A stretch of 33,788 nucleotides of DNA, taken from the NCBI GenBank assembly GCA_033297205.1, contig MU859338.1, positions 1 to 33,788 on the forward strand, read 5' to 3'. The translations under genes were made by a program, and so were the position numbers. Origin of the DNA: Pseudoneurospora amorphoporcata (Eukaryota > Ascomycota > Sordariomycetes > Sordariales > Sordariaceae). Numbering within the stretch: position 1 is the first letter of the stretch; each line of letters begins with the position of its first letter. This document shows, in pieces, positions 22,162-32,314 of the stretch. A model generated the notes under the pieces. That model saw nothing but the letters and a program-made list of their open reading frames with translations, made no database searches and was not told where the DNA came from.

Positions 22162-24186
22162 CTACTTAGCAGGCGTCCCAAAAACGTACAGCACAGCCTT
22201 GCTTCCAGTCCGCGGATTGCGAACTCTGCACTCCTTTCCGACGCCCACAGCCCAGTGGCCACCGCGCGTCATGGTAAAAACCGGTGCACCCTGCAGGATC
22301 ACCTCGACGGTACCTTCGAAGACGATGACGGACTGGTCCTGCAAGTCGCTGACGAGCGGAGTGGTGGTGCCGGTGTTCTGCAGATCGAGAACTTGAAGCG
22401 TTTTTGAGCCATTGGCGCCGACTGGGACGACCTGTCCATCGCGCTGCTGGAGCCAGATGGCTGAGTGGGCGTAAGCGGTTGGGGCTTGAGAGGGTTGTCA
22501 GTGATCTTATTCTTGCGTCAAGGGAGAGGTGATAAGCTTTGTGGAAGGGGAAATGGGGATGTGTGGCTTACCGTTGCCCGGTGTGAAAAGGTCCATGGGC
22601 TCGTTGAGCTGCGCCGAAAGGATGTTGATGGTTCTAGTCCCCTGCTGGGCTGATGTTCCTTGGATGATTTGATGACTGGGAGTTTCCGGGTAGGTGTTTG
22701 CTGGGATCGCTCTCTCCACCCCGTTGAAGGGTGCGGTCGCGGGTGGCGGAGAGTACGGGGAAGAGCACCCCAAAGACGATTCCGAAGAGGATTCCGAAGA
22801 GGGCATCGGAGACAACACCGGAGCGGGAGCCGAAGCGGGTGCAGAAGCGGGTGCAGAAGCGGGCAGTGACCAGGTGTTCGGCATGGGCGGGTTATTAAAG
22901 CTTCGGTAGACTGCGTTGCAGCACTTTATACCTGAACGGCTTTCGAACAAGACACAGTCAGGAAAAGCACCATCTTTATAGATGGTGAGTTTCCCTTCCT
23001 TCATGCTGTTCATGGCTGGGACAACTGTATCCCAGTTCTCTCGGCACTTAGCACTTGGAAGGCTGCAAGGGGAGTTCCTTGACAACTCGTCGCCAGTGAG
23101 GAAGTTGAGGAGCAGTCTTGTAATCTTGCGGCTGGGCTTTTCGATGGCCAACCTGCGTTTCCAGGCTATGGGGAGGTTCCGCTTGCGAGCACCATCGGCT
23201 TCGAGGAGCTTGACAAGCCCCTTCGGTACACTGGGCACGGGCAGCTCAAACGAGGTGAAGCGACGGATGTATTGCCATGTCTCGGTTGCTTTGACCCTCG
23301 TCTGTGATTTGCCAATGCTCGCCTCATCGGTCTCGTTGTTTTGTTGTTTTTGCTTCTTACGTGCGCTAGATTCAGATGGGTCATCGTCGCTCCTCCCTCG
23401 CTTGGAGCTCTTGGTCTTCGAGAAGTGCTGCGCAATCGGAGACTCCTCTGTTCCAGGCGCCTTCTTGATGGAAATTAAAGGATATGCCAGAGAAGAAGCC
23501 GGAGCGGGAGCGGAATCGCATGAAACGGGCGGTGACCAAACTTCCGGCATGCTCGGGTTATCGAACTCTCGGTAAACTGCATTGCAACACTGCCTTTTGC
23601 TTGAAGGGTTGGATGATCCAAGCTCCGGAAAGAAGATGCACCTAGGGAATGCAGCAGCTCTGTAGATGTTCGCCGTTTCTTCGTCATAACTCTCCATAGC
23701 GGGGCCGACAGTGGCATATTGCGCGGCACAGTTGGCGCCATTGAGACCGCACATAAGATCTCTAGGATCGTCTCCAACGAGGTATGCGGCAAGCATATAG
23801 AGAATATGTGGCCTCGGCCTGTTTGAAGTAATCCGTATCTTCCATGCCGCTGGCAGGTCACGCTTGCGAGGAAGGTCCATGAGGTCGCGCCAGTACTGGT
23901 TATTCCTTCCGGAGCTGCGAGGAATCGCAGGGGCAGCCGAGCCCATGATGCTCACGAGGTACTGCCACACCTCGCCCGCTTCAGCCCTTTCCCTGATTCC
24001 CCGACGACTGTCGTTTGTCCTTGTTCTCATTCTTTTGGTGCCTTGGGGCGTCGGATTGGCTTGCGCGATTGCATGCAGCGGCTCCTCTGTGCCAGGCTCT
24101 TCCTTGATGGTCGGCGACATTGGCGCGTGGCTGGTCTGGTATGACGAGTTCGAAGGCGTGGATAACCACGGCGGTGGCGGCGGCAT
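22162..24186 (-). CDS. Protein with two Cys-rich (CCNA) modules and a CENP-C-like cupin
   Basis: Two exons, 24186-22572 and 22484-22162, encode 645 residues; the 87-bp intron has a GTAAGC donor and an ACTGAC branch site. Module 1 (about 73-218) shows VWQYL, RKRDLPAAWKIRI, YLVGDDPRD, Cys146, Cys153, AFPRC183IFF and QCCNAVYREF. Module 2 (about 302-440) shows TWQYIRRFT, RKRNLPIAWKRRL, FLTGDE, Cys374, Cys381, AFPDC411VLF and KCCNAVYRSF. Between them lies a KKQK-type basic patch. An Ala-Pro/Ser-rich linker (440-500) leads to a C-terminal domain (539-645), LQVLDLQN ... VIVFEGTVEVIL ... FTMTRGGHWAVGVG ... AVLYVFG, which matches the pattern of the CENP-C/Mif2 cupin (PF11699). The start at 24186 was preferred over one 65 codons upstream (24381) because that extension lacks module-like character. 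Function is unknown. The Cys pattern may be related to DUF3716 (PF12511), recalled from memory. Confidence 0.82.
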
Positions 24187-24990
24187 CTTGTTGCGGTCGA
24201 TTTTTGGGATTATGTTGCCACGAGGTTGAGGACAGAGAGGCGTTGTGGGCAAGAACGTGATGGTCGAATGAACTTTGGTGGGTGAGAGAAGAACTAAGGA
24301 CACGAAAGCGGGATTGACAAAGGGCGCGCGACCCTCGCTCGCCTCTGAAACGGTTAGCCTGCCAACACAACCACCTTTCAATTTCTTGCCTGCCCCGGTG
24401 GTAGGCCGAATTCTTGCCGTTCAGGAGGTACGGGGGCCGGTGCCTGCCTCCAATACCGTATGCCGCTCTGGGTCTGCACCAGCCGAGAATCACCGAAGGA
24501 AAGCGGGAACTGAAAACTGTACGTCTCCGATACTCGTCCTCTCCTATCTCTCTCGTTCACCATTGGTACCGGCACTCGTGTCCGACCGAACTTTTGTGGC
24601 ATTCGCATTCCGGCGTCTTTCCACCTTTCCACCTTCCTCCATTCACTGCACTCCCACCATGCTTCTCCATTTCCCTTCACAGCACCGCAGCTTTTTTTGC
24701 CTTATCTTTTCGCAACCACGAGCGTACTGTACCGCGCTGCAGAAAAGCCGAAGATTTGGTGCCCTCTTTCCGGAGGGATACCTGCCCGGTGGCTCACCAG
24801 AGACCTGCACATAGCCCTACCCGGTTCGAAATTGTCAGCATACATTTCTCAGGCCACAGGGCCTGGGCAATCATTTTCTGGCAAGAACGTCCAGGCACCC
24901 TCATTCATAAGACATAACCGCCGCACAGTGCGTCGTCTCGAAACAATGCCTAGCATATTAGTAAGATATTGCAGCTAACAAACTATCTCT
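24187..24990. other. Upstream region of the two-module gene, no gene recognised
   Basis: This should hold the promoter and leader of the minus-strand gene that starts at 24186. ORFs at 24275-24978 overlap in several frames and none looks like a known protein. Confidence 0.45.
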
Positions 24991-24994
24991 CCAG

Positions 24995-25784
24995 AAACTC
25001 ATGCCGGGGCGATCATACACGACCACTTCGACGGAACATTTTCTGTTCTTCCCCAAGATCCTGACTCCGCCAATGATGTCAACCGCCAGCCGCCAGCCGT
25101 ACGTTGGGTCTCAAGGGCGAATGTTGCCGAGCCCTAAGGCCGAGCCTGCGTCAATCATCTCACTCTATACCTCTCCACCCGGGGCCAGGCGCTCTTGACA
25201 CTCCCACTGTGTCGATTGACAACCACGACAAGGAAAATCCTCATACTGGCAACAAAGCGCTTGCTAGCAGCAGCGAAGTCACCAATGACGATGAGAAGGA
25301 CGGAGGTAGTGACATTTATATCGACAAATGGTCCCAACGAGCGTGACGGGAGTGAATATGGAGTGCCAACAAAGCCACCGATTCCTAATCCAAAGAAGAG
25401 AAAAACAAACCACCACGAGGTCGCATTTGAACCTAAAAGAGCAATGACAGCATCATTTCCTTCACTGCATCTTTCGATAACCGGAGGAAACATGAAACAT
25501 GGAACAAAACAGTATCGAGTGTCTAACACGCGTCAAACGCCTGCTTTCTGGGAGGATCTATGGGGTCAGCTCCCACATTCCGGACCAATGGGAGATTTGA
25601 CGCAGCGTACGTTGTCATGTCTTTTAGATTTCTTTCGCGAACTTAAAATTCTTGCACAGTTATTAATGGTTCTATATCCCCAGCTGCTGTGGTGTACTGT
25701 GCGTCAAAAGTGGTTAAGGGGTGTGTTGCCACTGATGATGGCACATCGGTGTTAGTTCGCATAACATCTCTAAGGCAATCATAA
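24995..25784 (+). pseudogene. Frame-broken gene remnant 1
   Basis: Successive stretches read as natural protein but in different frames. First comes a segment with IIHDHFDGTFSVLPQDPDSA, stopped by TAA at 25135-25137. A segment with SIDNHDKENPHTGNK and a run of Asp/Glu follows and ends at 25346. Then a third frame carries PNPKKRKTNHHEVAFEPKR, a nuclear-signal-like patch, to about 25606. A possible intron 25607-25659 (GTACGT ... CACAG) joins this to INGSISPAAVVYCASKVVKG, ending at TAA 25782-25784. At least two indels are needed to connect the parts, so I call it a decayed gene. An intact multi-exon gene with unseen introns is the alternative. The product is not recognised. Confidence 0.4.
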
Positions 25785-26872
25785 GCAAGGAACTTGGATG
25801 TAGCAGACATCCGCTCATACCCAGGCACTCTTGCGAAAGTCTTGACCGTATGCCATTGTTATTGTCACGTGTTCATTACAAAGAGTCTACATACAAGTCA
25901 TAAAGTTCAACAAACGCTCCCTTTTTCGCATGGAAGGTCCAGACACCCGTATGGAAGCTAGTGCTTCTCTCTTCCCGCTTTCTCGCAAAATATTCATACG
26001 GAAGGAAACTAGCAAACCAGAAGTCCTTCTCGATACCACCTAAACATCAATCCCCCTCAGGATCCGAGTCTCCAGGCCAGGTTTTCACCGGAGTGCTAGT
26101 TCGGAGAGAAGCTCATCCGAACGAGGCCATCGACCTCAATTTTCTGGGGTGAATCTTCTTTCTTGATATCGGAACCTGTTGTTGCGATCTCGTTCTTTAC
26201 TGGCATCTCTTCGTTGGCATTCTCGTCGTTGATTCCCACTTGCCATCATCGAACTTAAGCCAAGTAGGTACCTTGGGTGATAATCCTCCCGACGATGAGA
26301 GGTCAAGGCACTTCACCCACAATTCTCGTCCACCCATCAATAAGTACCTGGTATCAGAAAACCAAAGGCTCGTCATCTTCCCTCCTCAGCAAAAGCAAAT
26401 AATCCCCCTTCGATTCTTCTTCCTCGACCGTAGCTTTCCCACGAGAGATGGTGTCCAAGGATGGCATCCGTCCGTTTGCTGTGACCGTCTCAAGTCAGGC
26501 CTTGCAACCAGCCGGCCGGATGTGCGCAGTTGATGAAGACTGCGTGTTTGTTAGTGGCTATGCCTCAATGAAAAGTTCTAGGTATATGACTTACTATTGC
26601 CCGGTCCGTGAACCTACAAGGGCTCGCAACGCTGCTAACGAGTGCGAGTAGGTGACCCAGAACAGTAAGGGCGCCTGTGGATCATGCTCTATGAGGGCAG
26701 ACTGAACGAGATTCCGGCCGACTATACAAGTAATCGTGATGGGCCGGTGAATGGACAGCAGCAACAACGAGCAGGGCCCAGGAAGAAACGATCATCGCGA
26801 CTGAGCATAGGCCACGTCTATAAGACCTCGCATTATTGCTTCCAGCGTCGAGATTGCTGCACAGGATCCTAA
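25785..26872 (+). pseudogene. Frame-broken gene remnant 2
   Basis: More protein-like pieces in changing frames: a segment with MEGPDTRMEASASLFPLSRK ending at the stop near 26041, one with SESPGQVFTGVLVRREAH ending at 26152, one with LSQVGTLGDNPPDDERSRHF ending at 26533, and one with NEIPADYTSNRDGPVNGQQ followed by a basic stretch, ending at 26872. No single open frame or clear splice set joins them. They may belong to the same decayed gene as remnant 1 or to another. No family was recognised. Confidence 0.3.
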
Positions 26873-27155
26873 TGACTAGCGTAGACCGACGATCCCCGAC
26901 CAGCAGAGAAAAAGCAACAGAGAAAGTCAGTCCGAGTTGGAAGCAGTTGCTCTGGGAGTATCAATGATATGTGAGCTTATTGTGTAATTATTAACGTACT
27001 GTAGCAGGTAATTAGGACGCCTTTCCTCGGTTAAGCTATGCCTAGCAGTTTGTTTCCCGTCTCTTCTCAACCTCCTGCAAGGCATATATCATTGCTTCGT
27101 TGAGGCTTCCTGGACGCAGCGAAGGCACTAGGCGCAATGGACAACGTGTACCGGA
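26873..27155. other. Intergenic, no gene seen
   Basis: Short stretch between remnant 2 and the target-site duplication of the MITE-like element. Nothing recognisable. Confidence 0.5.
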
Positions 27156-27163
27156 CTATTTAT

Positions 27164-27647
27164 GAGCTTAATTTCCCGCACCGCCCCTAATGTCCTCGCG
27201 TACCCTTTTTTGACTTGATGCACCGCACTTACTCTACCCGACAGCTGAATGACAGCTGACATGTAAAGCACCCCGTTTTGTATGGTAAAATCAATCCGTA
27301 AAATGTTTTAAACATTCAACTAAAAAAAAAAAAAACGGCGCGATTTCGCATACGATATTTTCTCGCACAATCAAGGTCACATTTCAGCACAATACAATTT
27401 AGCTTCTATACCGCCATCGCCAGCGATAGCGACCACGATAGCGATTGCGACGGCGACTACGATAGCGACCGCAATAGCGATCGATTTAGTATACCGCGGT
27501 TGACTTAGCGTACCACTATGCTCAAAACATTGAAAATATCGAAATTTTCATATAAAAACGATTGAAAACTATGTCAGCTGTCATGGCGGTGCATCAAGTC
27601 AAAAAGGGTGCGCGAGGACATTAGGGGCGGTGCGAGAAGTCAAGCTC
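27164..27647. mobile_element. MITE-like element with terminal inverted repeats and target-site duplication
   Basis: The left end (GAGCTTAATTTCCCGCACC...) and right end are inverted repeats of each other over about 65 bases, including the block CCCCTAATGTCCTCGCG and the block GACTTGATGCACCGC. An inner GTCAGCTGTCAT/GACAGCTGACAT pair extends the arms. The element is flanked by CTATTTAT at 27156-27163 and 27648-27655, an 8-bp duplication typical of hAT elements. The match can be stretched to 11 bp if three terminal bases are counted as flank, which would suit Mutator-like elements instead. It encodes no transposase, so it is non-autonomous. A GCGATA-type repeat fills its centre. Confidence 0.85.
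27411..27484. repeat. Degenerate GCGAYR hexanucleotide array inside the MITE
   Basis: About a dozen imperfect six-base units (GCGATA, GCGACC, GCGATT, GCGACG and variants) run from 27411 to 27484. Each carries a GCGA core. The array is the GC-rich centre of an otherwise AT-rich element interior. Confidence 0.75.
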
Positions 27648-27655
27648 CTATTTAT

Positions 27656-27938
27656 GAGGTGTTCGGTCTATTGCTACAGCCAGTCGACTGTTAGGTGCCT
27701 TCTGTATATCCTACTATCCTGTACTAGAATAAAACACCAAAGGGCTAAGGGAAGATTACCCGCGACTGCTTCGCGCTTAACGAAGTAAGCAGAGCACGAT
27801 CACTCCTTTGAAAGAGAAATTTAGAAAGGACTAAACCTATAGACTAATTATTTGGAAGCAGTTAATAGTCTGAAGAAACTAAACTGGCGGTGTGTATGAT
27901 GAGTGTGCTGCTAGTATTGATCATGGCCTTGATCATGG
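27656..27938. other. Intergenic, no gene seen
   Basis: Ordinary flank to the right of the MITE target-site duplication. No coding stretch or structured repeat was recognised. Confidence 0.5.
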
Positions 27939-28427
27939 TTACCACTCAGGGGTGAAACTTTGCAACTTACCGTATTTCGTAATAATCGTGAAAGATTCAA
28001 CACCGCACCGGAGTGAGTACCAGAGTGAGAAGAACATGCTGACTCTCTTGTAAATTGAAGATAAACCTAAAAGTGATTCTAGATGGTGTTTCTTTAGCGC
28101 AGAGGGCCGTTCGGAGACCTCGGGGGTTCTGCACTTCTTAGCCGTCATGCGCGCTTTGCGCTCACAAGTGGGCTTCTTCTTCGCCGAAGTGTCGTTAGGA
28201 TTAGCCTCTGCAGAGTTGCACTTCTTGCTTGAGGTGATACTGGTAGGTTTGGATGGGGTGTCGGGCTGTTCGTCCTCGATGAAGTCCATATTGTCGCTCA
28301 TGTTAACACCGGCCATGCCGAGCGTAAAGGTAGTCGTACCCTTGTCGGCGACGGGCTTCGTCTTTCTGGAGCCATCGCTCCTACCATGCTGCCTTGTTGA
28401 GCTTTGTTCCAGACTCAAAGGCAGTAT
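27939..28427 (-). pseudogene. Isolated basic, Ser/Lys-rich coding-like segment
   Basis: A minus-strand frame open from 28427 to 27939 reads as protein for about the first 120 codons (DNMDFIEDEQPDTPSKP, then a KKKPTCERKARMTAKKCR basic patch). It has no ATG at its beginning; the first in-frame ATG gives MAGVNMSDNMDF. The last 40 codons look less coding. It may be one exon of a gene whose other exons are lost or unrecognised, or a remnant. No family is recognised. Confidence 0.3.
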
Positions 28428-28979
28428 TCAAAACGAGGAGAACAAGATACCCACATGGTTCCGGATAAGTGGAAAGAACCCCGGCGGACTTCCCCCAGTC
28501 TCAGAAAAAACTGAACTTGTCTCTGCATTGAGTACGAAAGGAGTTGAGAGGAAAAGGAGACTCCCCGTGTCGTCGGAAAGTATGACCCAAGACGTAAGAG
28601 TAGGGAATCGCCGTCGACGGATGAAAAAAACAAGCAAAGAATTGCTCGGAAATTTGACTTGGTCATTGACGAACCGAGCGAGTAGGAAAGGTAGGTGGGA
28701 ATGAGAATGCGTCCATCTTGATGTTCAAAAATGGAAAGCACGACGGGTGCACTGTAAATGGAGGTGAGTTCAGCAGGGGAAGGAATGGTTGGTAGACGCA
28801 GAAGCATACATGAGAAAGTGCAGCTGCAGCATGCATGCAGGTTGGGATGTGTCCCGCTTGGAAGTCGCTAAACGTACGTGGGTATCTCTAAATATCCTAC
28901 AACGAATCTGAACTCGTGTGCTGCGGGATCCTTCTTCAGCTTGTCCACCTTCGCTTTTGGTTGAGCATTTTTCTTCGCC
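28428..28979. other. Intergenic, no gene recognised
   Basis: Short overlapping ORFs on both strands without coding character. If the minus-strand segment at 27939-28427 is an exon, its upstream exon or promoter should be here, but no start or donor could be assigned. Confidence 0.4.
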
Positions 28980-29611
28980 TTGTGGAACTACAAGCGGCGA
29001 GTCCGATGGGCGAGCGAGAACGAGGAGATCAAGGACGAAGACGATAATACACCACAAAACTCAACATTCGGAGCATACTTTACCAGCAAAGCCTACAACG
29101 CATATTATGAATATGCCGGCAAGCGTCTACTGCAGATTACCTTAAGGAATACCTCCCTACCACACAAACACTCTGGGAAACGTGCTTCGAGCGAGATTGG
29201 AACTTCGACAAAAGCCTCGGACCAATCCTTCAATTCCAGGAGTGCCTTGTGCTTGACCGGGACTGGCTTGGTCCTAACTCCAAGCTCCTGCTGATGCTGT
29301 CTTTGGCTTCCTCGCCACTTTGCTCTGCAAGAAGTATAGCGGCCTCCAGTTTGGCTCCTGTTCACATGGACACGCTTCTCATCGAGCTGATCATGTTTCC
29401 TCGTCAACGCGAGCTGCCATACAGCTGGAGCTCAGCGGGGACTCGGGAAACATGCCCTCTTTGTAGATAGTGTACCCACGGCACGCGCCTTGTACCCCGG
29501 TGATGTACAGAGGGACAGAGAATTATACACTGGTGGGAGTAAAATAGGTTGCAATCAGTTCAGGAAGCTTTGTGATGAGGTGCTTTATCTTGGCCACGAG
29601 CACAAGTCCGA
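28980..29611 (+). pseudogene. Decayed relative of the CCNA-module family
   Basis: Three frames carry consecutive protein-like parts. The first (28980 to about 29135) contains RRVRWASENEEIKDEDD. The second (29115-29470) contains YLKEYLPTTQTLWE and, at 29357-29428, a stretch with FPRQRELPYSW that matches the R-E-L/F-P-x-S-W part of the module in the gene at 18887-21305 (13 of 24 residues, also sharing an upstream P-V-x-x-D-T). The third (about 29478-29610) contains LYPGDVQRDRELYTGGSK followed by C-N-Q-F-R-K-L-C, in the place where the intact modules have L-T-G-D and the paired Cys. The spacing between the last two blocks is close to that of an intact module. The F-P-x-C and CCNA parts are not found. 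At least two frameshifts are present. Confidence 0.45.
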
Positions 29612-29799
29612 TTTCCACACTTTCATCTCATTATCTTTTCGTTCTCTTCACGATCTCCTTTCCTTTCATCTCAACAATCCGTCCTCCCTCCCCCACTATC
29701 CAATACCCCCTATTTCTCTGTCACTCTCCCCCGCCATGTACAAGCGTTCCGTCTCTCGTTCTCTCTCCTTGATCTCAGCCAGACATTACGCTGGCAATC

Positions 29800-31271
29800 A
29801 TGGCCGCCGAACCAGCAATCCCGACCAAACTTCCCGAATTTTTTTGGGAAGTCATGAAGACTCCCAACGCGAACGTGGAATTCTCTGCATTGATTCCTAC
29901 CCTCGAGACCCTAAAAATTCCCTTCTGCCGACCACACTTCTTTCACTCATTGTTGTCGGCGAATTGTGTAAAGCAAGCATCACGATGAGTGGAACGTTTG
30001 TCCTCAGAATCCGTGCCGGGTTCGTTGGAAGAAGACGTCGTCTTCCAGATTTCGTCCACCAATTCCCTAAACTCAGCTTCAGACAACTCATTACTAGGGG
30101 ATAAGACCGGTTTTGGCGTTGTGCCTCCCCCATCGGATTTGGTCTCGTTCTGCGCACTTGCTGACCGTGTTTTAGTACCCCTTATTTTCGGTCCTCTCAA
30201 ACACTTCGAAACGAAGTATGCCTTCGGAAACATCGATTGGGGTGGCGTGACACTGCCTCCTTGGTACAAGTGGAAAACCATCATCCCAAAGGCCGCCGAT
30301 AACGAGTAGTACGGGCATATACTACGCCTCGCTCGGGATCCCGAGCCACCCGCACGGGCCGTCGCCGTGCGGTACGGCGAACTTCAAAACCCGGCCACCA
30401 GAATGAACCGCGACACAAAGAACAAGGTCCATTTAAAGGCCACAATCATCGCCAACTGGCTCGTCTATTTACGGGCGTCCCGGACATCACCAAACGACGC
30501 CGGCTTGCCTAGGTTCACACAACACCAGACCCCATCGACTCGGATCCACATGTTTGGCTTGGATACCATTCGCGGAGGAATTCCACAAAATGCACCATCG
30601 GTGGCGCTAGCGGCCCCGATAAAGACAGCAAGGATTCTGACCTCCCCGTCTACAATTTCGGAGCCGTCGACACAGAGGGCCTAGGCTCCATGGACCAGCA
30701 CATGGAGATTCCGGGTAACAATGCCCAACGGTTGGCCGTTGGCTACGGAAATCTTTGAACTCGCCGATGATCACCGCCTAGGCCTGGATGATCTTAGAAA
30801 GCGCCGCAAAAGTCGCCCGGCTACACGTCCTCGGACTCAACAGTCGGAAACCCCATTCGCCGGCATGTGATGGCGTTGGACGAAATGGTATATGCCCGAT
30901 GTCTGCTTCTCCTTGCCATCCACAGCACTAGCGGACCCAAACTTGCCGCCGCCAGCAGCTCAGAGAATGACCAACGAGCCCTTGAGGCAACGAATAGCAC
31001 ACTATACATCAGCATCCGCTGCGTACTTTTCTCTACGCTGAGGCCGACGACGAGCTGAAGTCGCGCATCGAGGACCTCACCCACGACTACACTGTCCGGT
31101 TGATAAAAGATGTCAAGAAAGTGACAAAAGGTCATCGACTTGGTTCTTACTTCGGACCAGACCCACTTTTTTCCTCTACCCGCCACCTGAATTTCTATTC
31201 GGACACTCGCAAATACCTTTCTACAAATTAAATCCATCACCTTCAAAGGCAGTTTCCATTGCACCTCCACC
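29800..31271 (+). pseudogene. Cluster of frame-broken coding fragments
   Basis: An ATG at 29800 begins MAAEPAIPTKLPEFFWEVM, whose layout resembles the N-termini of fungal Myb-like proteins, but no full domain follows. Around 30320-30500 a frame contains ARDPEPPARAVAVRYGELQ. At 30850-31020 two frames alternate, and a further frame from about 31035 to 31230 carries AEADDELKSRIEDLTHDYTV and ends in a stop. These pieces cannot be joined without frame changes. They are probably one or more decayed genes; a minus-strand ORF at 29943-30284 is an alternative reading for part of this stretch. Confidence 0.3.
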
Positions 31272-31900
31272 TTCATTCGTCATCCTCCAAACATAGTTTA
31301 CTTGAAAGATTTTTTTATTCTCTCACATCGGTCTTGCGAATTTGCCGAGTCCTGTTCGTGCAACGTACTCCTCTGAAGACGGCGCGCTTTACCGGTCACA
31401 TGCTAGCACGGGTACCGGAGGATCTGATGTCGTGCAAGTGAGCTGGGCAAGGCTCGCAAACCCGGGTGGACTGACGAGTACGCACCGAGGGTCGTGGTGG
31501 CTGTAGTGGCATTGGGAAAACATGAAGTTGAGGGGACGGCGTCGGCAATGGTTTGGACGCTTCCACAGCTGTATGGAGGTATTGGATACGGAAACCCGAA
31601 TAAAGTTGGTGGCTCGGAAGACAACGGCTGGCAGGAAGGCCGTCGGCCCCGGCGGATCCTGCGATGACAGAAAACAAGCGAGGTCACCCCTTGCTTAAAG
31701 TCTCTATAACGAAATCGAGAGCGGTCTCCATAATAGATGTGAGGCAGCGCTACTAGGTACCATAGCGGGAAAATCCCTAGGGTGACAGGGCTTGAGAGGA
31801 GGGGGGTCAAGAGTTGATATGACAGCAAGCCTTGATACTGTCCCAAGCACTGTTGGAATGATAAGCGTTGTGACTTAACGGGAGGCTCTGATTGGCCAAA
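31272..31900. other. Transition region with one further coding-like scrap
   Basis: A plus-strand frame from about 31335 to 31513 reads VRATYSSEDGALYRSHAST and stops. A long minus-strand ORF at 31403-31846 overlaps it without recognisable features. Composition is still ordinary here and becomes AT-rich just after 31900. Confidence 0.35.
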
Positions 31901-32309
31901 ATTTGATATTGGTTTTACTCACTAAATAATATCGTTAAAGTCTTCCAAGTCTAGCAATAACTTATAACGAGCGATATTTAATATATAGACTATTACGAAA
32001 GAGCTTCTAAATGCGATTGCTAATATTAACAACTTAGTAATTATTTATTGGGAGGAAATTAAAACGTACGAACTACATACATTTTACAATTACACCCGTT
32101 AACCGATTATAGGGCTAATATATTATATCTATGCGCTATAGTGCTAACTACTATCGTTTACAGATAATTAAAACTATTACGAGATTATAATACTCATAAA
32201 ATAATTGTATTAATATAATACTAATGAAATATAATAAATATTAATAAATTATAAATACTATAATAAGGAGAATAATATTAGACAATCCGTTTTTTTTATT
32301 TGTACTATA
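31901..32309. other. AT-rich, RIP-like island
   Basis: Strongly AT-rich with TAATATTA-type runs and stops in all frames. It ends at the target-site duplication of the solo LTR. No coding remnant was seen. Confidence 0.7.
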
Positions 32310-32314
32310 AATTA

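Noticed and set aside
28980..31271. Starship-type captain recombinase (DUF3435) remnant
   Set aside because: I looked for tyrosine recombinase signatures in the broken frames and found none, so no cargo-carrying giant transposon is claimed.
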